NCBI GenBank assembly: GCA_938008415.1 | Contig: CALLKI010000067.1 | Coordinates: 1 to 46,011, forward strand | DNA from: an uncultured Luteimonas sp. | Lineage (GTDB): Bacteria > Pseudomonadota > Gammaproteobacteria > Xanthomonadales > Xanthomonadaceae | Length of the DNA: 46,011 nucleotides | Direction: 5' to 3' | In this document: in pieces, positions 33,210 through 42,644 of the stretch | Position numbering within the stretch: the first letter of the stretch is position 1 | Layout: each line of letters opens with the position of its first letter | Notes under the pieces: generated by a model | The model's input: only the letters and a program-made list of their open reading frames with translations | What the model was told of the DNA's origin: nothing | Databases searched by the model: none | Made by a program: the position numbers and the translations under genes

Positions 33210-34322
33210 ATGCCAACCGCATGGTGGCGGACCATGGCCCTGGCGCTGCTGCTGGCGCTGGCGCCGTCCGCCTTCGCCGCCGACCCGCCGCGCGTGGTCG
33301 GCTACGTCATGGACCGCGACCCGCTGCCCGCGGTCTCCGCGGAGAAGCTGGACGCGGTGATCTACGGCTTCGCGCTGGTCGATTCCGGCCACACCGTCCA
33401 TTTCCCGCGCCCGGGCATGTCCCAGCGCCTCGACCAGCTGGCCGCGCTGCGCCGGCGGAACCCGGGGCTGAAGGTGCTGCTCGGGATCGGCGGCTGGGGC
33501 GCCGACCATTTTTCCGAGGCCGCGGCCACCGAGAACGGGCGGCTCGCGTTCGCGCGCACCGCGGTGGCGATGGTGCGCCGGCACGACCTCGACGGCCTCG
33601 ACATCGACTGGGAATACCCCACGCTGCCCGGCCCGGGCATCAGCCACGCCCCGGCCGACCGCGACAACTTCCCGCTGCTGCTCCGGGCGGTGCGCCAAGC
33701 GCTCGACGCGCTCTCGGTACGCACCGGCAAACGCTACCTGCTGACGATCGCCGCCGCCGGCGGCGAGGCGGCGCGGGGACTGGACCTTCCGCGGATCGTG
33801 CCGCTGGTGGATGCCATCCACCTGATGACGTTCGACTTCCACGGCAGGGACGGCTGCCGCACCGGCCACCACGCGGGACTGCACCGCTCCGCGCTTGCCG
33901 GTCCGGCCGATCGCGACACCATGCGCGCGGTGGACGAATTCCTCGCTGCGGGCGTGCCGCCGCGCAAACTGCTGCCTGGCATCGCGTTCCACGGCAAGCG
34001 CTTCACCGGCGTGGCCCCGGGGAACGACGGCCTGTACCAGCCTTGCGACGGCGAGGTGACGACCCTGTCCTGGCGCGAGGTCCGCGACCACCTGCTCACC
34101 GACGGCGGCTTCGTGCGCCACTGGGACGAGCAGGCGCAGGCGGCCTGGCTGTGGAACCCGCGCACCCGTGTGTTCGTCACCTACGAGGATCCCGAGGCGA
34201 TCCGCGCCAAGGCGCGCCACGTGCGCGAGCGCGGCCTGGGCGGCGTGATGTACCGTGAACATGGCGCGGACGCCAACGAACAGCTGCTCGACATCGCCCG
34301 CGAGGCACTGGGGCTGCCATGA
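33210..34322 (+). CDS. Exported glycoside hydrolase family 18 protein (chitinase-like)
   Basis: The 370-residue enzyme has a signal peptide (MALALLLALAPSAFA) and a compact TIM barrel with VLLGIGGWG and the catalytic D128-G-L-D131-I-D133-W-E135. E135 is the acid/base and the Asp residues support substrate-assisted catalysis. IHLMTFDFHG supplies the expected beta-6 motif. Near the end the family's conserved Trp after GVM(Y/F) is Arg (GVMYREHGADAN). GGGAGG precedes the ATG. No chitin-binding domain is present. The stop overlaps the start of the serine hydrolase (ATGA), so the two are likely co-translated. Chitin or peptidoglycan-derived amino sugars are plausible substrates. Confidence 0.88.
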   Translation: MPTAWWRTMALALLLALAPSAFAADPPRVVGYVMDRDPLPAVSAEKLDAVIYGFALVDSGHTVHFPRPGMSQRLDQLAALRRRNPGLKVLLGIGGWGADHFSEAAATENGRLAFARTAVAMVRRHDLDGLDIDWEYPTLPGPGISHAPADRDNFPLLLRAVRQALDALSVRTGKRYLLTIAAAGGEAARGLDLPRIVPLVDAIHLMTFDFHGRDGCRTGHHAGLHRSALAGPADRDTMRAVDEFLAAGVPPRKLLPGIAFHGKRFTGVAPGNDGLYQPCDGEVTTLSWREVRDHLLTDGGFVRHWDEQAQAAWLWNPRTRVFVTYEDPEAIRAKARHVRERGLGGVMYREHGADANEQLLDIAREALGLP

Positions 34323-35404
34323 TTGCACGCATCTTCCTCCTCCTGCTCCTGTCCTGCCTGCCGGCCGTCTGCGCCGCCTCCGGAGACCCGTCCGTGGAAG
34401 AACGCATCGATGCCCTGATGTCCGACTACGCCGGCGACGTGCCCGGCGCCGCCCTGCTCGTCGTGCGCAACGGTGAACCCGTGGTGCGCAAGGGCTACGG
34501 GCTCGCCGACCTCGACGCGCGCACGCCGATCACGCCCGCCACCAACTTCCGCCTCGCCTCGGTGAGCAAGCAGTTCACCGCGGCGGCCGTGCTGCTGCTG
34601 GCCGGACGGGGCGCGCTGTCGCTGGACGACCCGGTGCGCAAGTGGCTGCCCTCGCTGCCCCCGGCGGCCGACGGCATCACCCTGCACCACCTGCTGACCC
34701 ACACCTCGGGCCTGGTCGACTACGAGGACGTGATGCCGGAGCACGTCGAGCGCCAGCTGCGCGACGCCGACGTGCTGCGGCTGCTGGAGGCGCAGGACCG
34801 CCTGTACTTCGCGCCCGGCACCGCGTACCGCTACAGCAACAGCGGCTACGCGTTGCTGGCGCTGGTGGTCGAAAAGGCTTCCGGCATGGATTACGCGGGC
34901 TTCCTGCGCGAGCACATCTTCCGCCCGTTGGGCATGGACGACACGGTCGCGTTCGAGGACGGCATCTCCACCGTCGCCCACCGCGCCTATGGCCACAGCC
35001 TCGTGGACGGCGCCTGGGTCCGCACCGACCAGAGCAGCACCAGCGCGGTGCTCGGCGACGGCGGCATCTATTCCTCCATCGACGACCTGGCGAAGTGGGA
35101 CGCCGCGTTGCACGAAGGCCGCCTGCTCGATGCGGCCGCCTGGGCGCGCGCGTTCACCGCGCACACCGCCACGGACGAAACCGACGTGGACGGCTACGGC
35201 TACGGCTGGCGCATCCACGACGACGGCGGCCGCCGCCTGCTGTGGCATTCCGGCGAGACCATCGGCTTCCGCAACGTGCTGCTGCGCTGGCCCGACCACG
35301 GCCTGACCGTGGTGCTGCTGACCAACCGCAACGCGCCCGGACCGTATGCGCTGGCGCGGCGGATCGCGGCGCTGTTCGACGACCGCACCGCGGCCGGCGA
35401 ATGA
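34319..35404 (+). CDS. Exported serine hydrolase of the beta-lactamase class C/penicillin-binding family
   Basis: The 361-residue protein has a signal peptide (IFLLLLLSCLPAVCAA) and the three active-site motifs of the AmpC/DD-peptidase-like fold: S81-V-S-K84, Y172-S-N174 and H310-S-G312. The HSG in place of KTG is typical of esterase/aminopeptidase-like members of this family rather than classical beta-lactamases. It is translationally coupled to the GH18 gene. Together they may trim a wall or chitin-type polymer outside the cytoplasm. That joint role is inferred from the gene order only. Confidence 0.88.
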   Translation: MIARIFLLLLLSCLPAVCAASGDPSVEERIDALMSDYAGDVPGAALLVVRNGEPVVRKGYGLADLDARTPITPATNFRLASVSKQFTAAAVLLLAGRGALSLDDPVRKWLPSLPPAADGITLHHLLTHTSGLVDYEDVMPEHVERQLRDADVLRLLEAQDRLYFAPGTAYRYSNSGYALLALVVEKASGMDYAGFLREHIFRPLGMDDTVAFEDGISTVAHRAYGHSLVDGAWVRTDQSSTSAVLGDGGIYSSIDDLAKWDAALHEGRLLDAAAWARAFTAHTATDETDVDGYGYGWRIHDDGGRRLLWHSGETIGFRNVLLRWPDHGLTVVLLTNRNAPGPYALARRIAALFDDRTAAGE

Positions 35405-36140
35405 ACACCGCGCCTGCGCCCGGCAGCGGAAACCGGTGGTGCCGCAGCCGCGAAGCGTGGCTGCTGCGGGCATCCTGCTGATGCCGCTGGTGCTGGTGTA
35501 CGGCATCTGGCGGTTCACGTCCGCCATGACCGGACGGATCCGTGACAGCGGGCCCTGCCGCCATGCCGTGGCGACCGCACGGCACGACCCCGCGTGACCG
35601 CCGCGCCCGGGGAGCCCGTGCACGAGGCGGGCCTCGTCCCGGGCCAGCTGTCGCACACTCGCGATCCGGTGCAGGCCGCCTTCGTCATCCGCCTGCGGCG
35701 GTCCACGCGAGCGGGCGCTGCCGTACGTCACCGCCAGGCGTGAAGGAACCACGTGGACCTGGCCGGTCCTGCGGGTGGAACCGGAACGTGGCGGCAGCAT
35801 CGACCTGGCCGGGGATCGTGCCGGAAACGCAGCCCCCTTCGCCGGTTGAGGCGACGGGCGGCTCTTCCCGCCCGCTTCCTGGCGGGAAGGCACCAGCGCC
35901 GCCCTGATTCCGGCGCCCGGCAGCGGGACACGCACATTCATCTTCTCCGCCAGGCAGGCACCTCGCCTGTCCGCGTCCATTCCCGGCCGGTTCCGCCGTA
36001 CATGCAGATATCCGGCCCGACACGGGCCGGAACGGCCATGGGCCTATACTCGGGGCTCCAGGCCCCTGCATGCCGGTACGGATGCGGTTCCGGACCCGCG
36101 ACGCCGGGTCTTACGCTTGCCGCCAGGATGGAGTATCGGG
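35405..36140. other. 736-bp stretch without a convincing gene, possibly decayed
   Basis: An ATG at 35401 overlaps the stop of the serine hydrolase, but its frame ends after 26 codons. Shifting by one base at about 35430 opens a frame with one membrane-like segment (GILLMPLVLVYGIWRFTSAM) that stops at 35597. This could be a broken small membrane protein, but the support is weak. The rest shows no codon pattern on either strand. A hairpin lies at 35864-35889. The base composition stays high in G+C. Confidence 0.45.
35864..35889. repeat. 9-bp inverted repeat in the non-coding stretch
   Basis: CTTCCCGCC (35864-35872) and GGCGGGAAG (35881-35889) are exact inverted copies around an 8-base loop. 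It may be a REP-like hairpin or a terminator remnant. Confidence 0.45.
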
Positions 36141-38742
36141 ATGCCCTCCTCCGCCAGCCCACACGGCACCGCCGTGCAGCAGGAAGGTCGTTGAGGCGAC
36201 TTCGCCAGGACCATGGCCCTGGCGGAATTCGCGCCTGACGGGCGGCTGGTCTTCGCCAATGCCAGGTTCCTGGCGCTGCTGGACCTGGGCCCGGAGCACC
36301 TGGGAAACCTGGAACACGCCCGGCTGTGCCCGCCGGAACTGGTGCGGAGCCCGGACTACGCCGCGATGTGGCGGTCGCTGTGTACGGGCCACGAGTTCTC
36401 CGGCGTGGTCGAGCGCGTCCGCGGCGACGGCGGCCGCTGCTGGCTGGAGGCGCTTTACGCCCCCGTGCGCGACCATGAAGGCAAGGTCAGCCGGATCCTG
36501 GTGGTGGCCACCAACGTCGGGCACAGCAAGCGTACGGAGCTGGCCCGGCAGGACCACCTGTGGCGCCTGTCCCTGGTGGCCGACTACACCGATGCCGCGA
36601 TCGTGATCACCGACGCGCGTTCGCGCGTGGTCTACAGCAACGACGGCTTCCAACGCATGTTCGGCTGGACACTGGGCGAGATCCAGGGCCAGAAGATGCT
36701 GGAGCTGCTGGTGCCGCAGATCGCCACCGGGCGGGCTGAAGAGGTGCGCGCCGGCCTGCGCCAGGGACTTCCCGGGGACTTCGAGGCCGTGGTCACCGGC
36801 AAGGAAGGCCGGCGCTACTGGAGCAAGATCATCTGCAACCCAGTCATGGATGCCCAGGGGCAATGGACCTGCACCGTGTCGGTGCTGCTGGACATCACCA
36901 AGACCAAGATCCACGAGGTCCTGCACCACCGCGCCCTGCAGGCCATGTCGCAGGATCTGCCGTTGATCCAGGTGCTGGAAGTGGTGTGCGAGGAGGTCGA
37001 GCGCGTGGCGCCGGAGGTGTGCGCCTCGATCCTGCAGGTGGACGAACAGGGGCTGCTGCATCCGTTGGCCGGTCCCAGCCTGCCGTTCAGCTACTCGTCC
37101 CAGCTCGATGGCGTGCGCATCGGGCCGGACGTCGGTTCCTGCGGCACCGCCGCCTGGCTCAGGCGCCCGGTGCTGGTCACCGACATCGAAGCCGACCCGT
37201 TGTGGGCGGAGTTCAAACACCTGATCCTGCCGCTGGGCTTCAATGTCTGCTGGTCGACGCCGATCCAGCAGAAGAACGGCAAGGTGCTTGGGAACCTTCG
37301 CCTTTTACTACCGCGAGGACGGCCCCTTCGTGGCATCCAGCTTCCACCAGCAACTGGTGGAGGCCTGCGCCGACCTGTGCGCACTGGCTATGGAACGCGA
37401 GCTGACACGCCAGCGGATCCGGCAGCTGGCGTACTACGACGCGCTCACCGGCCTGCCGAACCGCAGCCTTCTGGAAACCCAGGTCGGGCAACTGCTGGAC
37501 ACGGCGCGGAGAGCCGGCCAGCGCGTCGCGATCCTGTACGTGGACCTGGACCGTTTCAAGCACATCAACGATTCGCTGGGCCGGGCCACGGGCGACGCCC
37601 TGCTGCGCGAAGTGGCCACGCGCATGCGGGAACTGGTGCACCAGGGCGGCGTGGCCGGCCGCCTGCCGGGCGACGAATTCATCCTCGCCCTGCCCCTGCG
37701 GGCCAGCGAGGAGGTCAATGTCCTGATCGAACGCTGGCAGGCGCAGCTGACGCGGCCGTTGCAACTGCCCGGCACCAGGGTCGACCTGAGCATCAGCATG
37801 GGCGTGGCCATGTATCCGCAGGACGGCACGGCCATCGGCAGCCTGCTGCACCGCGCCGGGATGGCCCTGCACCAGGCCAAGTCCGGCGGCACCGGGCGGA
37901 TCGGTTTCTTCGGCGTGGAACTGAGCCGGACCGCGGAGGAACGTCTGGCGCTGGAGAAGGCACTGCGCGCCACCCTGCAGGCCAGGGCCTGGAGCTGCAT
38001 TACCAGCCGCAGATCGAACTGGCCAGCGGACGCCTGCATGGCCTGGAAGCCCTCGCGCTGGCGGCATCCGGTCCTGGGCCTGATTCCACCCGCCCGCTTC
38101 ATCCCGCTGGCCGAAGAATGCGGCCTGATGGCGACGCTGAGCCGCTGGGCGCTGGACCAGGCCTGCCGGCAACTGGCGCAGTGGCGCCGCGAAGGCCTGG
38201 CCATCCCGTCGGTGGCCGTCAACCTCTCGGCGTCCAGCTTCCACAACCTGCAGCTGCCGGCGATCGTGGCCCAGACCCTGGCATGCCACGGCCTGCAGCC
38301 ATCGGACCTGGTGGTGGAACTGACCGAAAGCATCCTGATCGACAGCGACGGCACACCACTGCTGACCATCGAGCGCCTGCACGCCCAGGGCGTGCGCCTG
38401 TCACTGGATGATTTCGGCACCGGCTATTCCTGCCTGAGCTACCTGCGGCACCTGCCCATCACCGAACTCAAGCTGGATCGCAGCTTCGTCGCCGACCTCG
38501 GGCATTCGGCGAAGGCGCGCGCGCTCAGCACCGCGATCCTGGGAATCGGCACCAGCCTGGGGCTGGCCGTGGTCGCGGAGGGCGTGGAAACCGCTGCACA
38601 GAAGGACATCCTGCAGGCCCAGGGCTGCCAGGTGGCGCAGGGATTCTGGTTCGCCGAGCCCATGTCGCCGCAGACACTGTCGGAGTGGCTGGCCGGGCGG
38701 GGCATGGATCCGGCGAACCGCGGGACTCCGGAACTCGCCTGA
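36141..38742 (+). pseudogene. Broken PAS-PAS-GAF-GGDEF-EAL c-di-GMP protein
   Basis: Two PAS domains (about 36213-36900) lead into a GAF domain, a GGDEF domain and an EAL domain, a layout like DosP. Three indels break the frame. An extra A lies at 37293/37294 (KVLG then TFAFYYREDGPF). A base is missing near 37983, after which GLELHYQPQIELASGR resumes. Two bases are missing near 38055, after which RWRHPVLGLIPPARFIPLAEECG resumes. The EAL tail (LDDFGTGYSCLSYL, KLDRSFV, VVAEGVE) is complete. The GGDEF site reads P-G-D-E-F (37666-37680), so the cyclase was probably inactive anyway. An ATG at 36141 with a Shine-Dalgarno-like GGAG is in frame but separated from the PAS region by TGA 36192. A shorter product could start at 36213. 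Confidence 0.75.
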
Positions 38743-38832
38743 CGGTCACCGCATTCGGTCTTCCGGTTGTCGCCCGGCTTGTGGCCGCCGCGGGCAGGGT
38801 GCTAGCGTCGCCGCTGCCTGTCCGGAGCTGTC

Positions 38833-40521
38833 ATGATCCATCGCCGCCTTGCCCTGGCGCTGCTGTGCGCCTGCCTCGCCAATGCCGCCTGCCAGCGCGC
38901 GCCATCGCCGCCCGGCACGGACGGGGCCGCGCTGCCGGCCACGCCGAAGCCGCCCAACGACACGCCGGCCGGGCAACGCATCGAGGCCGACGTGCTCGCG
39001 CTCGCGGACGACGCGATGGAAGGACGCGGCACCGGCACGCCCGGCTACGACCGCGCCGCGGACCACGTGGCGTGGCGCTTCGCGGAAACCGGCCTGGAGC
39101 CGGCCGGCGACAATGGCACCTGGTTCCAGCGTGTGCCGTTGCTGTCGAAGACGCACGATCCCGCAACCGCGCGGATGACGCTGCTGCGCGATGGCCGCGA
39201 GATCCGGCTGCGCCCGCTCGAGCAGTTCATCGCGGTCACCGAGGGCGCCAACACCGATGCCGACATCGAGGCGCCGCTGGTGTTCGTGGGGCACGGCATC
39301 CACGCGCCGGAACTCGGCCACGACGATTTCGCCGGCCTCGACCTGCGCGGCAAGGTCGCGGTTGCGTTCCCGGACGTGCCCGGGCACTTCCCGCCGGCCG
39401 CGCGCGCCTACCACGCGTCACAGGGCACGCGCACGCGCGCGCTCGCCGGACGCGGCGCGGTCGGCTGGATCCTGCTGCCCACGCCGGACTTCGCGGCGAT
39501 GATGCCGTGGGACCAGGTCCGCGCCGGCTTCGCCCGCCCCGGTTTCCTGCTGGCCGACGGGGAAGGCCGGGCCCTCGATGTCCAGCCGGAACTGCGTGTC
39601 GGCGTCATGCTCAACATCACCGCCGGCGACCTGCTGTTCGACGGTTCCGGCCACGACCTCATGGACCTCTACGCCGCGGCGAAGGAAGGCCGCGTCCGCG
39701 GCTTCGACCTGCCCGGCACGGTCCGCATCTCCGCGCGAGCGAAGCTCGGCCGCGCCGAAACCCGCAACGTCGTCGGGCGGCTGCCCGGCTCCGACCCCGC
39801 GCTCGCCGGCGAGCACGTGGTGTTCACCGCGCACCTCGACCACCTGGGCACCGGCGAGCCGGTGGATGGCGACCGCATCCTCAACGGCGCGCTCGACAAT
39901 GCGCTGGGCGTGGCGATCCTGCTGGAGACCGCGCGCGAACTGCAGCCGGAACAGGCCCGCCCCCGGCGCTCGTCCCTGTTCATCGCCACCGCCGCGGAGG
40001 AACACGGCCTGCTCGGCGCGCGCTGGTTCGTGCACAGCCCCACCGTGCCGCGCGGCTCGCTGGTGGCCAACTTCAACCTCGACATGCCGGTGCTGACCGC
40101 ACCCAGCACCGACGTGGTGGCGGTCGGCGCCGAACACTCGACCCTGCAGGCCGTGCTGGAGCAGGCCGCCGCAGACATCGGCGTCGTGCTGACGCCCGAT
40201 CCCTATCCCGAGCAGGCGATGTTCGTGCGCAGCGACCAGTTCGCGTTCGTGCGCGCGGGCATCCCGGCGGTGTACCTGACCGGCGGCGTGACCGGTGCCA
40301 ACCGCGACCAGGACCCGAAGCGCGCGACCGCGTGGTTCCTGCGCAACTGCTACCACCGGCCCTGCGACCAGGCCGACCTGCCGGTGCACTACGGCGACGC
40401 GGCGCGGCTGGCGCGGCTGAATGCGCGCGCGGGCCGCATCGCCGGCGATGCGCCGGAACGCCCGCGTTGGCGTCCCGGCAACTTCTTCGGCGATACCTTC
40501 GGCGGGGCGGCCGGCCGCTGA
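38833..40521 (+). CDS. Exported M28 family zinc metallopeptidase
   Basis: The 562-residue protein has a signal sequence with Cys20 (NAACQRAP), possibly a lipoprotein although the lipobox is imperfect. A PA-like insert lies before the catalytic part. The M28 residues are in place: H334 and D336 (AHLDHLG), D355 bridging the two zincs (LDNALG), E389-E390 (AAEEHGL), D417 (NLDMP) and H508 (YHRPCDQ). The general base and both metal sites are therefore intact. Such enzymes are aminopeptidases acting on peptides in the periplasm or outside the cell. The C-terminal FFGDTFGG is also seen in related proteins. No Shine-Dalgarno consensus is obvious. Confidence 0.92.
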   Translation: MIHRRLALALLCACLANAACQRAPSPPGTDGAALPATPKPPNDTPAGQRIEADVLALADDAMEGRGTGTPGYDRAADHVAWRFAETGLEPAGDNGTWFQRVPLLSKTHDPATARMTLLRDGREIRLRPLEQFIAVTEGANTDADIEAPLVFVGHGIHAPELGHDDFAGLDLRGKVAVAFPDVPGHFPPAARAYHASQGTRTRALAGRGAVGWILLPTPDFAAMMPWDQVRAGFARPGFLLADGEGRALDVQPELRVGVMLNITAGDLLFDGSGHDLMDLYAAAKEGRVRGFDLPGTVRISARAKLGRAETRNVVGRLPGSDPALAGEHVVFTAHLDHLGTGEPVDGDRILNGALDNALGVAILLETARELQPEQARPRRSSLFIATAAEEHGLLGARWFVHSPTVPRGSLVANFNLDMPVLTAPSTDVVAVGAEHSTLQAVLEQAAADIGVVLTPDPYPEQAMFVRSDQFAFVRAGIPAVYLTGGVTGANRDQDPKRATAWFLRNCYHRPCDQADLPVHYGDAARLARLNARAGRIAGDAPERPRWRPGNFFGDTFGGAAGR

Positions 40522-40604
40522 AGCGTCCGCCGGCGGCGGCTGGCCGCGTTGGACCGGTTGGTCCTGTCCGGCATGCCGCCGGATTCCCCCGGCAGGAGGT
40601 CAGC

Positions 40605-41939
40605 ATGGCCAATCCCATCGTCATCATCCACGGCTGGAGCGACGACTACGGTTCGTTCCGCAAGCTGCGCGACTTCATCTCCTCGGGCCTGGGCGTCCCC
40701 GCCACCATCCTCCGCCTCGGCGACTGGATCTCGCTCGACGACGACGTCGGCTACGCCGACATCGCGCTGGCGCTGGAGCGCGCCTGGCACGCCGAGGGCC
40801 TGCCTACCGGGCCCCGCTCGGTGGACGTGGTGGTGCACAGCACCGGCGCGCTGGTGGTGCGCGAATGGATGACCCGCTACCACGCGCCGGACACCGTTCC
40901 GATCCACCGCTTCCTGCAGCTGGCGCCAGCCAACTTCGGCTCGCACCTGGCGCACAAGGGCCGCTCCTTCATCGGCCGCGCGGTGAAGGGCTGGAAGACC
41001 GGCTTCGAGACCGGCACCCGCATCCTGCGCGGGCTGGAGCTGGCCTCGCCCTACACCCGCGCGCTCGCCGAGCGCGACCTGTTCGTCTCGCCCGCGCGGC
41101 GCTGGTACGGCGCCGGGCGCATCCTCGCCACGGTGCTGGTCGGCAACCGCGGCTACACCGGCATCCAGTCCATCGCCAACGAGGACGGCTCCGACGGCAC
41201 CGTGCGCATCGGCACCGCCAACCTCAACGCCGCGCTGGTGAAGGTCGTGTTCCCACCCGGCCCGGTGGCGCCGCAGGTGCAGTTCCGCAGGCCCGCGGGC
41301 GCCGCCGCGTTCGCCATCGTGGACGGCGACAACCATTCCGACATCACCATGAAGAACAAGCCGTCGAAGTCCGGCCTGCGCGAGGAACTGATCCTCGCCG
41401 CGCTGCGGGTGAAGGACTCCGACTTCCCGGAACTCGCCGACGACCCGTTCCCGTGGCAGGACACGCTGGACGCGAAGGCCGGGGCCGCGAAGGCGGCATC
41501 GCCGAAGCGCCAGAACACCGTGGTCCACCTGACCGACAGCTTCGGCGACGACGTCACCGACTTCTTCTTCGAGTTCTGGCGCAGCGAACGCAGCGACAAC
41601 GTGTTCGAGCAGCGCTTCTACAGGGACGTGATCGACGACGTCCACGTGTACGACGGCAACGGTTCCTGGCGCGCGCTCAACCTCGACATCGACAGGTTCG
41701 AGGCCCTGCGCCGCGACCCCAGGCTCGGCTTCGAGAAACTGCTGGTCAGCGTGTTCGCCTCGCCGGCGATGAAGGGCGACGCCAAGGTCGGCTACAGCAC
41801 CGCGACCGGCCGCGACATCGGCGCCTGGCACGTCGAAGGCCGCGACTTCGCCAAGGCCTTCGCCCCGCACCGCACGCTGTTCGTGGACATCGAGATCCCG
41901 CGCGTGGTGGACCCGGACGTGTTCCGCTTCCGGAAGTGA
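40605..41939 (+). CDS. Alpha/beta hydrolase (lipase/esterase-like) with a C-terminal extension
   Basis: The 444-residue protein starts with an alpha/beta-hydrolase core: IVIIHGWSDDYGSFRKL (oxyanion HGW at 9-11) and nucleophile S79 in V-V-H-S-T-G-A. This resembles the lipase/GPI-inositol-deacylase-like type. A later VDGDNHSDITMKN provides a candidate catalytic His. The last 140 or so residues (VVHLTDSFGDDVTDFFFEFW onward) form a separate beta-rich domain that I do not recognise. No signal peptide is seen, so it is probably cytoplasmic. AGGAGG lies at a good distance before the ATG. It is in the same direction as the M28 gene, 83 bases upstream. Confidence 0.8.
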   Translation: MANPIVIIHGWSDDYGSFRKLRDFISSGLGVPATILRLGDWISLDDDVGYADIALALERAWHAEGLPTGPRSVDVVVHSTGALVVREWMTRYHAPDTVPIHRFLQLAPANFGSHLAHKGRSFIGRAVKGWKTGFETGTRILRGLELASPYTRALAERDLFVSPARRWYGAGRILATVLVGNRGYTGIQSIANEDGSDGTVRIGTANLNAALVKVVFPPGPVAPQVQFRRPAGAAAFAIVDGDNHSDITMKNKPSKSGLREELILAALRVKDSDFPELADDPFPWQDTLDAKAGAAKAASPKRQNTVVHLTDSFGDDVTDFFFEFWRSERSDNVFEQRFYRDVIDDVHVYDGNGSWRALNLDIDRFEALRRDPRLGFEKLLVSVFASPAMKGDAKVGYSTATGRDIGAWHVEGRDFAKAFAPHRTLFVDIEIPRVVDPDVFRFRK

Positions 41940-41956
41940 GCCGCCGGTCCGGCGGC
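41940..41956 (+). terminator. G+C-rich hairpin directly after the alpha/beta hydrolase
   Basis: GCCGCCG-GTC-CGGCGGC begins at the base following the stop codon. It is a stable 7-bp stem but lacks a T-run. It is a likely terminator between this gene and the convergent GNAT gene. Confidence 0.5.
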
Positions 41957-42011
41957 AGGCCGAAGGCCCCGGGAGCGGAGTTGATCGAACGAAGGATACC
42001 CGTCCCGGTTC

Positions 42012-42644
42012 TCACGCCGTCAGGTCGAGCGCGAAGAACCGCGTGCCCGGCAGGTGGTCCGTGTTGTACGGCGGGATCTCGACGAACCCGAGGCGACGGT
42101 ACAGGGCCTGCGCGGCCGCCATGTCGGCGAGGGTGTCCAGGCGCAGCTCCCGGTATCCGGCGTCCTTCGCGGCACCGATCACGGCCTCGACCAGCCGGCG
42201 CCCGAGCCCCGCGCTCCGGTATTCCGGTCGCACGTACAGGCGCTTCATCTCGCCCGCGGTCCCGTCGAGCGGCCTGAGCGCGACGCAGCCGGCCACCTCG
42301 TCCCCGTCCACGTACGCCAGCAGCAGCGCGCCCCGCGGCGGCACGTACGGCCCGGGCAGCGCCGCCAGTTCGGCGATGAAGCCCTGATACTCCAGGTCGG
42401 TGCCGATCGCGCGCGCGTATTCGCGGAACAATGCCCGCGCGACGGCGACGCGTCCGGCCGTGTCCGCCTGGTCCGCCGTCGCTGCCCGCTCGGGCCCGGA
42501 CCGACCGTACTGCTTCCGCCACGTGTAGAGGCTGTGGATCGACACCCCCAGCCGATCGGCCACCTCTGCCACCGAGTGGCCGCGGTCCGTCACCTGCCTG
42601 ACCGCTTCAACCTTGAACTCTTCCGTGTACCGCTTGCTGCTCAT
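42012..42644 (-). CDS. Chimeric ORF: IS3-family OrfA helix-turn-helix fused to a GNAT acetyltransferase
   Basis: The 210-residue product begins MSSKRYTEEFKVEAVRQVTDRG, then SVAEVADRLGVSIHSLYTWRKQYG, which is the N-terminal HTH of IS3-family OrfA. From residue about 55-60 it changes to a GNAT acetyltransferase: AVARALFREYARAIG, then PPRGALLLAYVDGDEVAGCVALRP, the acetyl-CoA motif MKRLYVRPEYRSAGLGRRL, and AAAQALYRRLGFVEIPPYN. The usual OrfA C-terminal leucine zipper is missing. The ATG with AGGAG at 6 bases belongs to the IS. The fusion is in frame and may be expressed from the IS end. The GNAT probably lost its own start. Confidence 0.8.
   Translation of the reverse strand: MSSKRYTEEFKVEAVRQVTDRGHSVAEVADRLGVSIHSLYTWRKQYGRSGPERAATADQADTAGRVAVARALFREYARAIGTDLEYQGFIAELAALPGPYVPPRGALLLAYVDGDEVAGCVALRPLDGTAGEMKRLYVRPEYRSAGLGRRLVEAVIGAAKDAGYRELRLDTLADMAAAQALYRRLGFVEIPPYNTDHLPGTRFFALDLTA

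Noticed and set aside
35685..36071. 128-codon minus-strand frame
   Set aside because: No recognisable domain, no ribosome-binding site and no codon bias typical of the neighbours.
36070..36606. 178-codon plus-strand frame before the PAS domains
   Set aside because: It overlaps the PAS coding frame in another register and has a non-biological composition.
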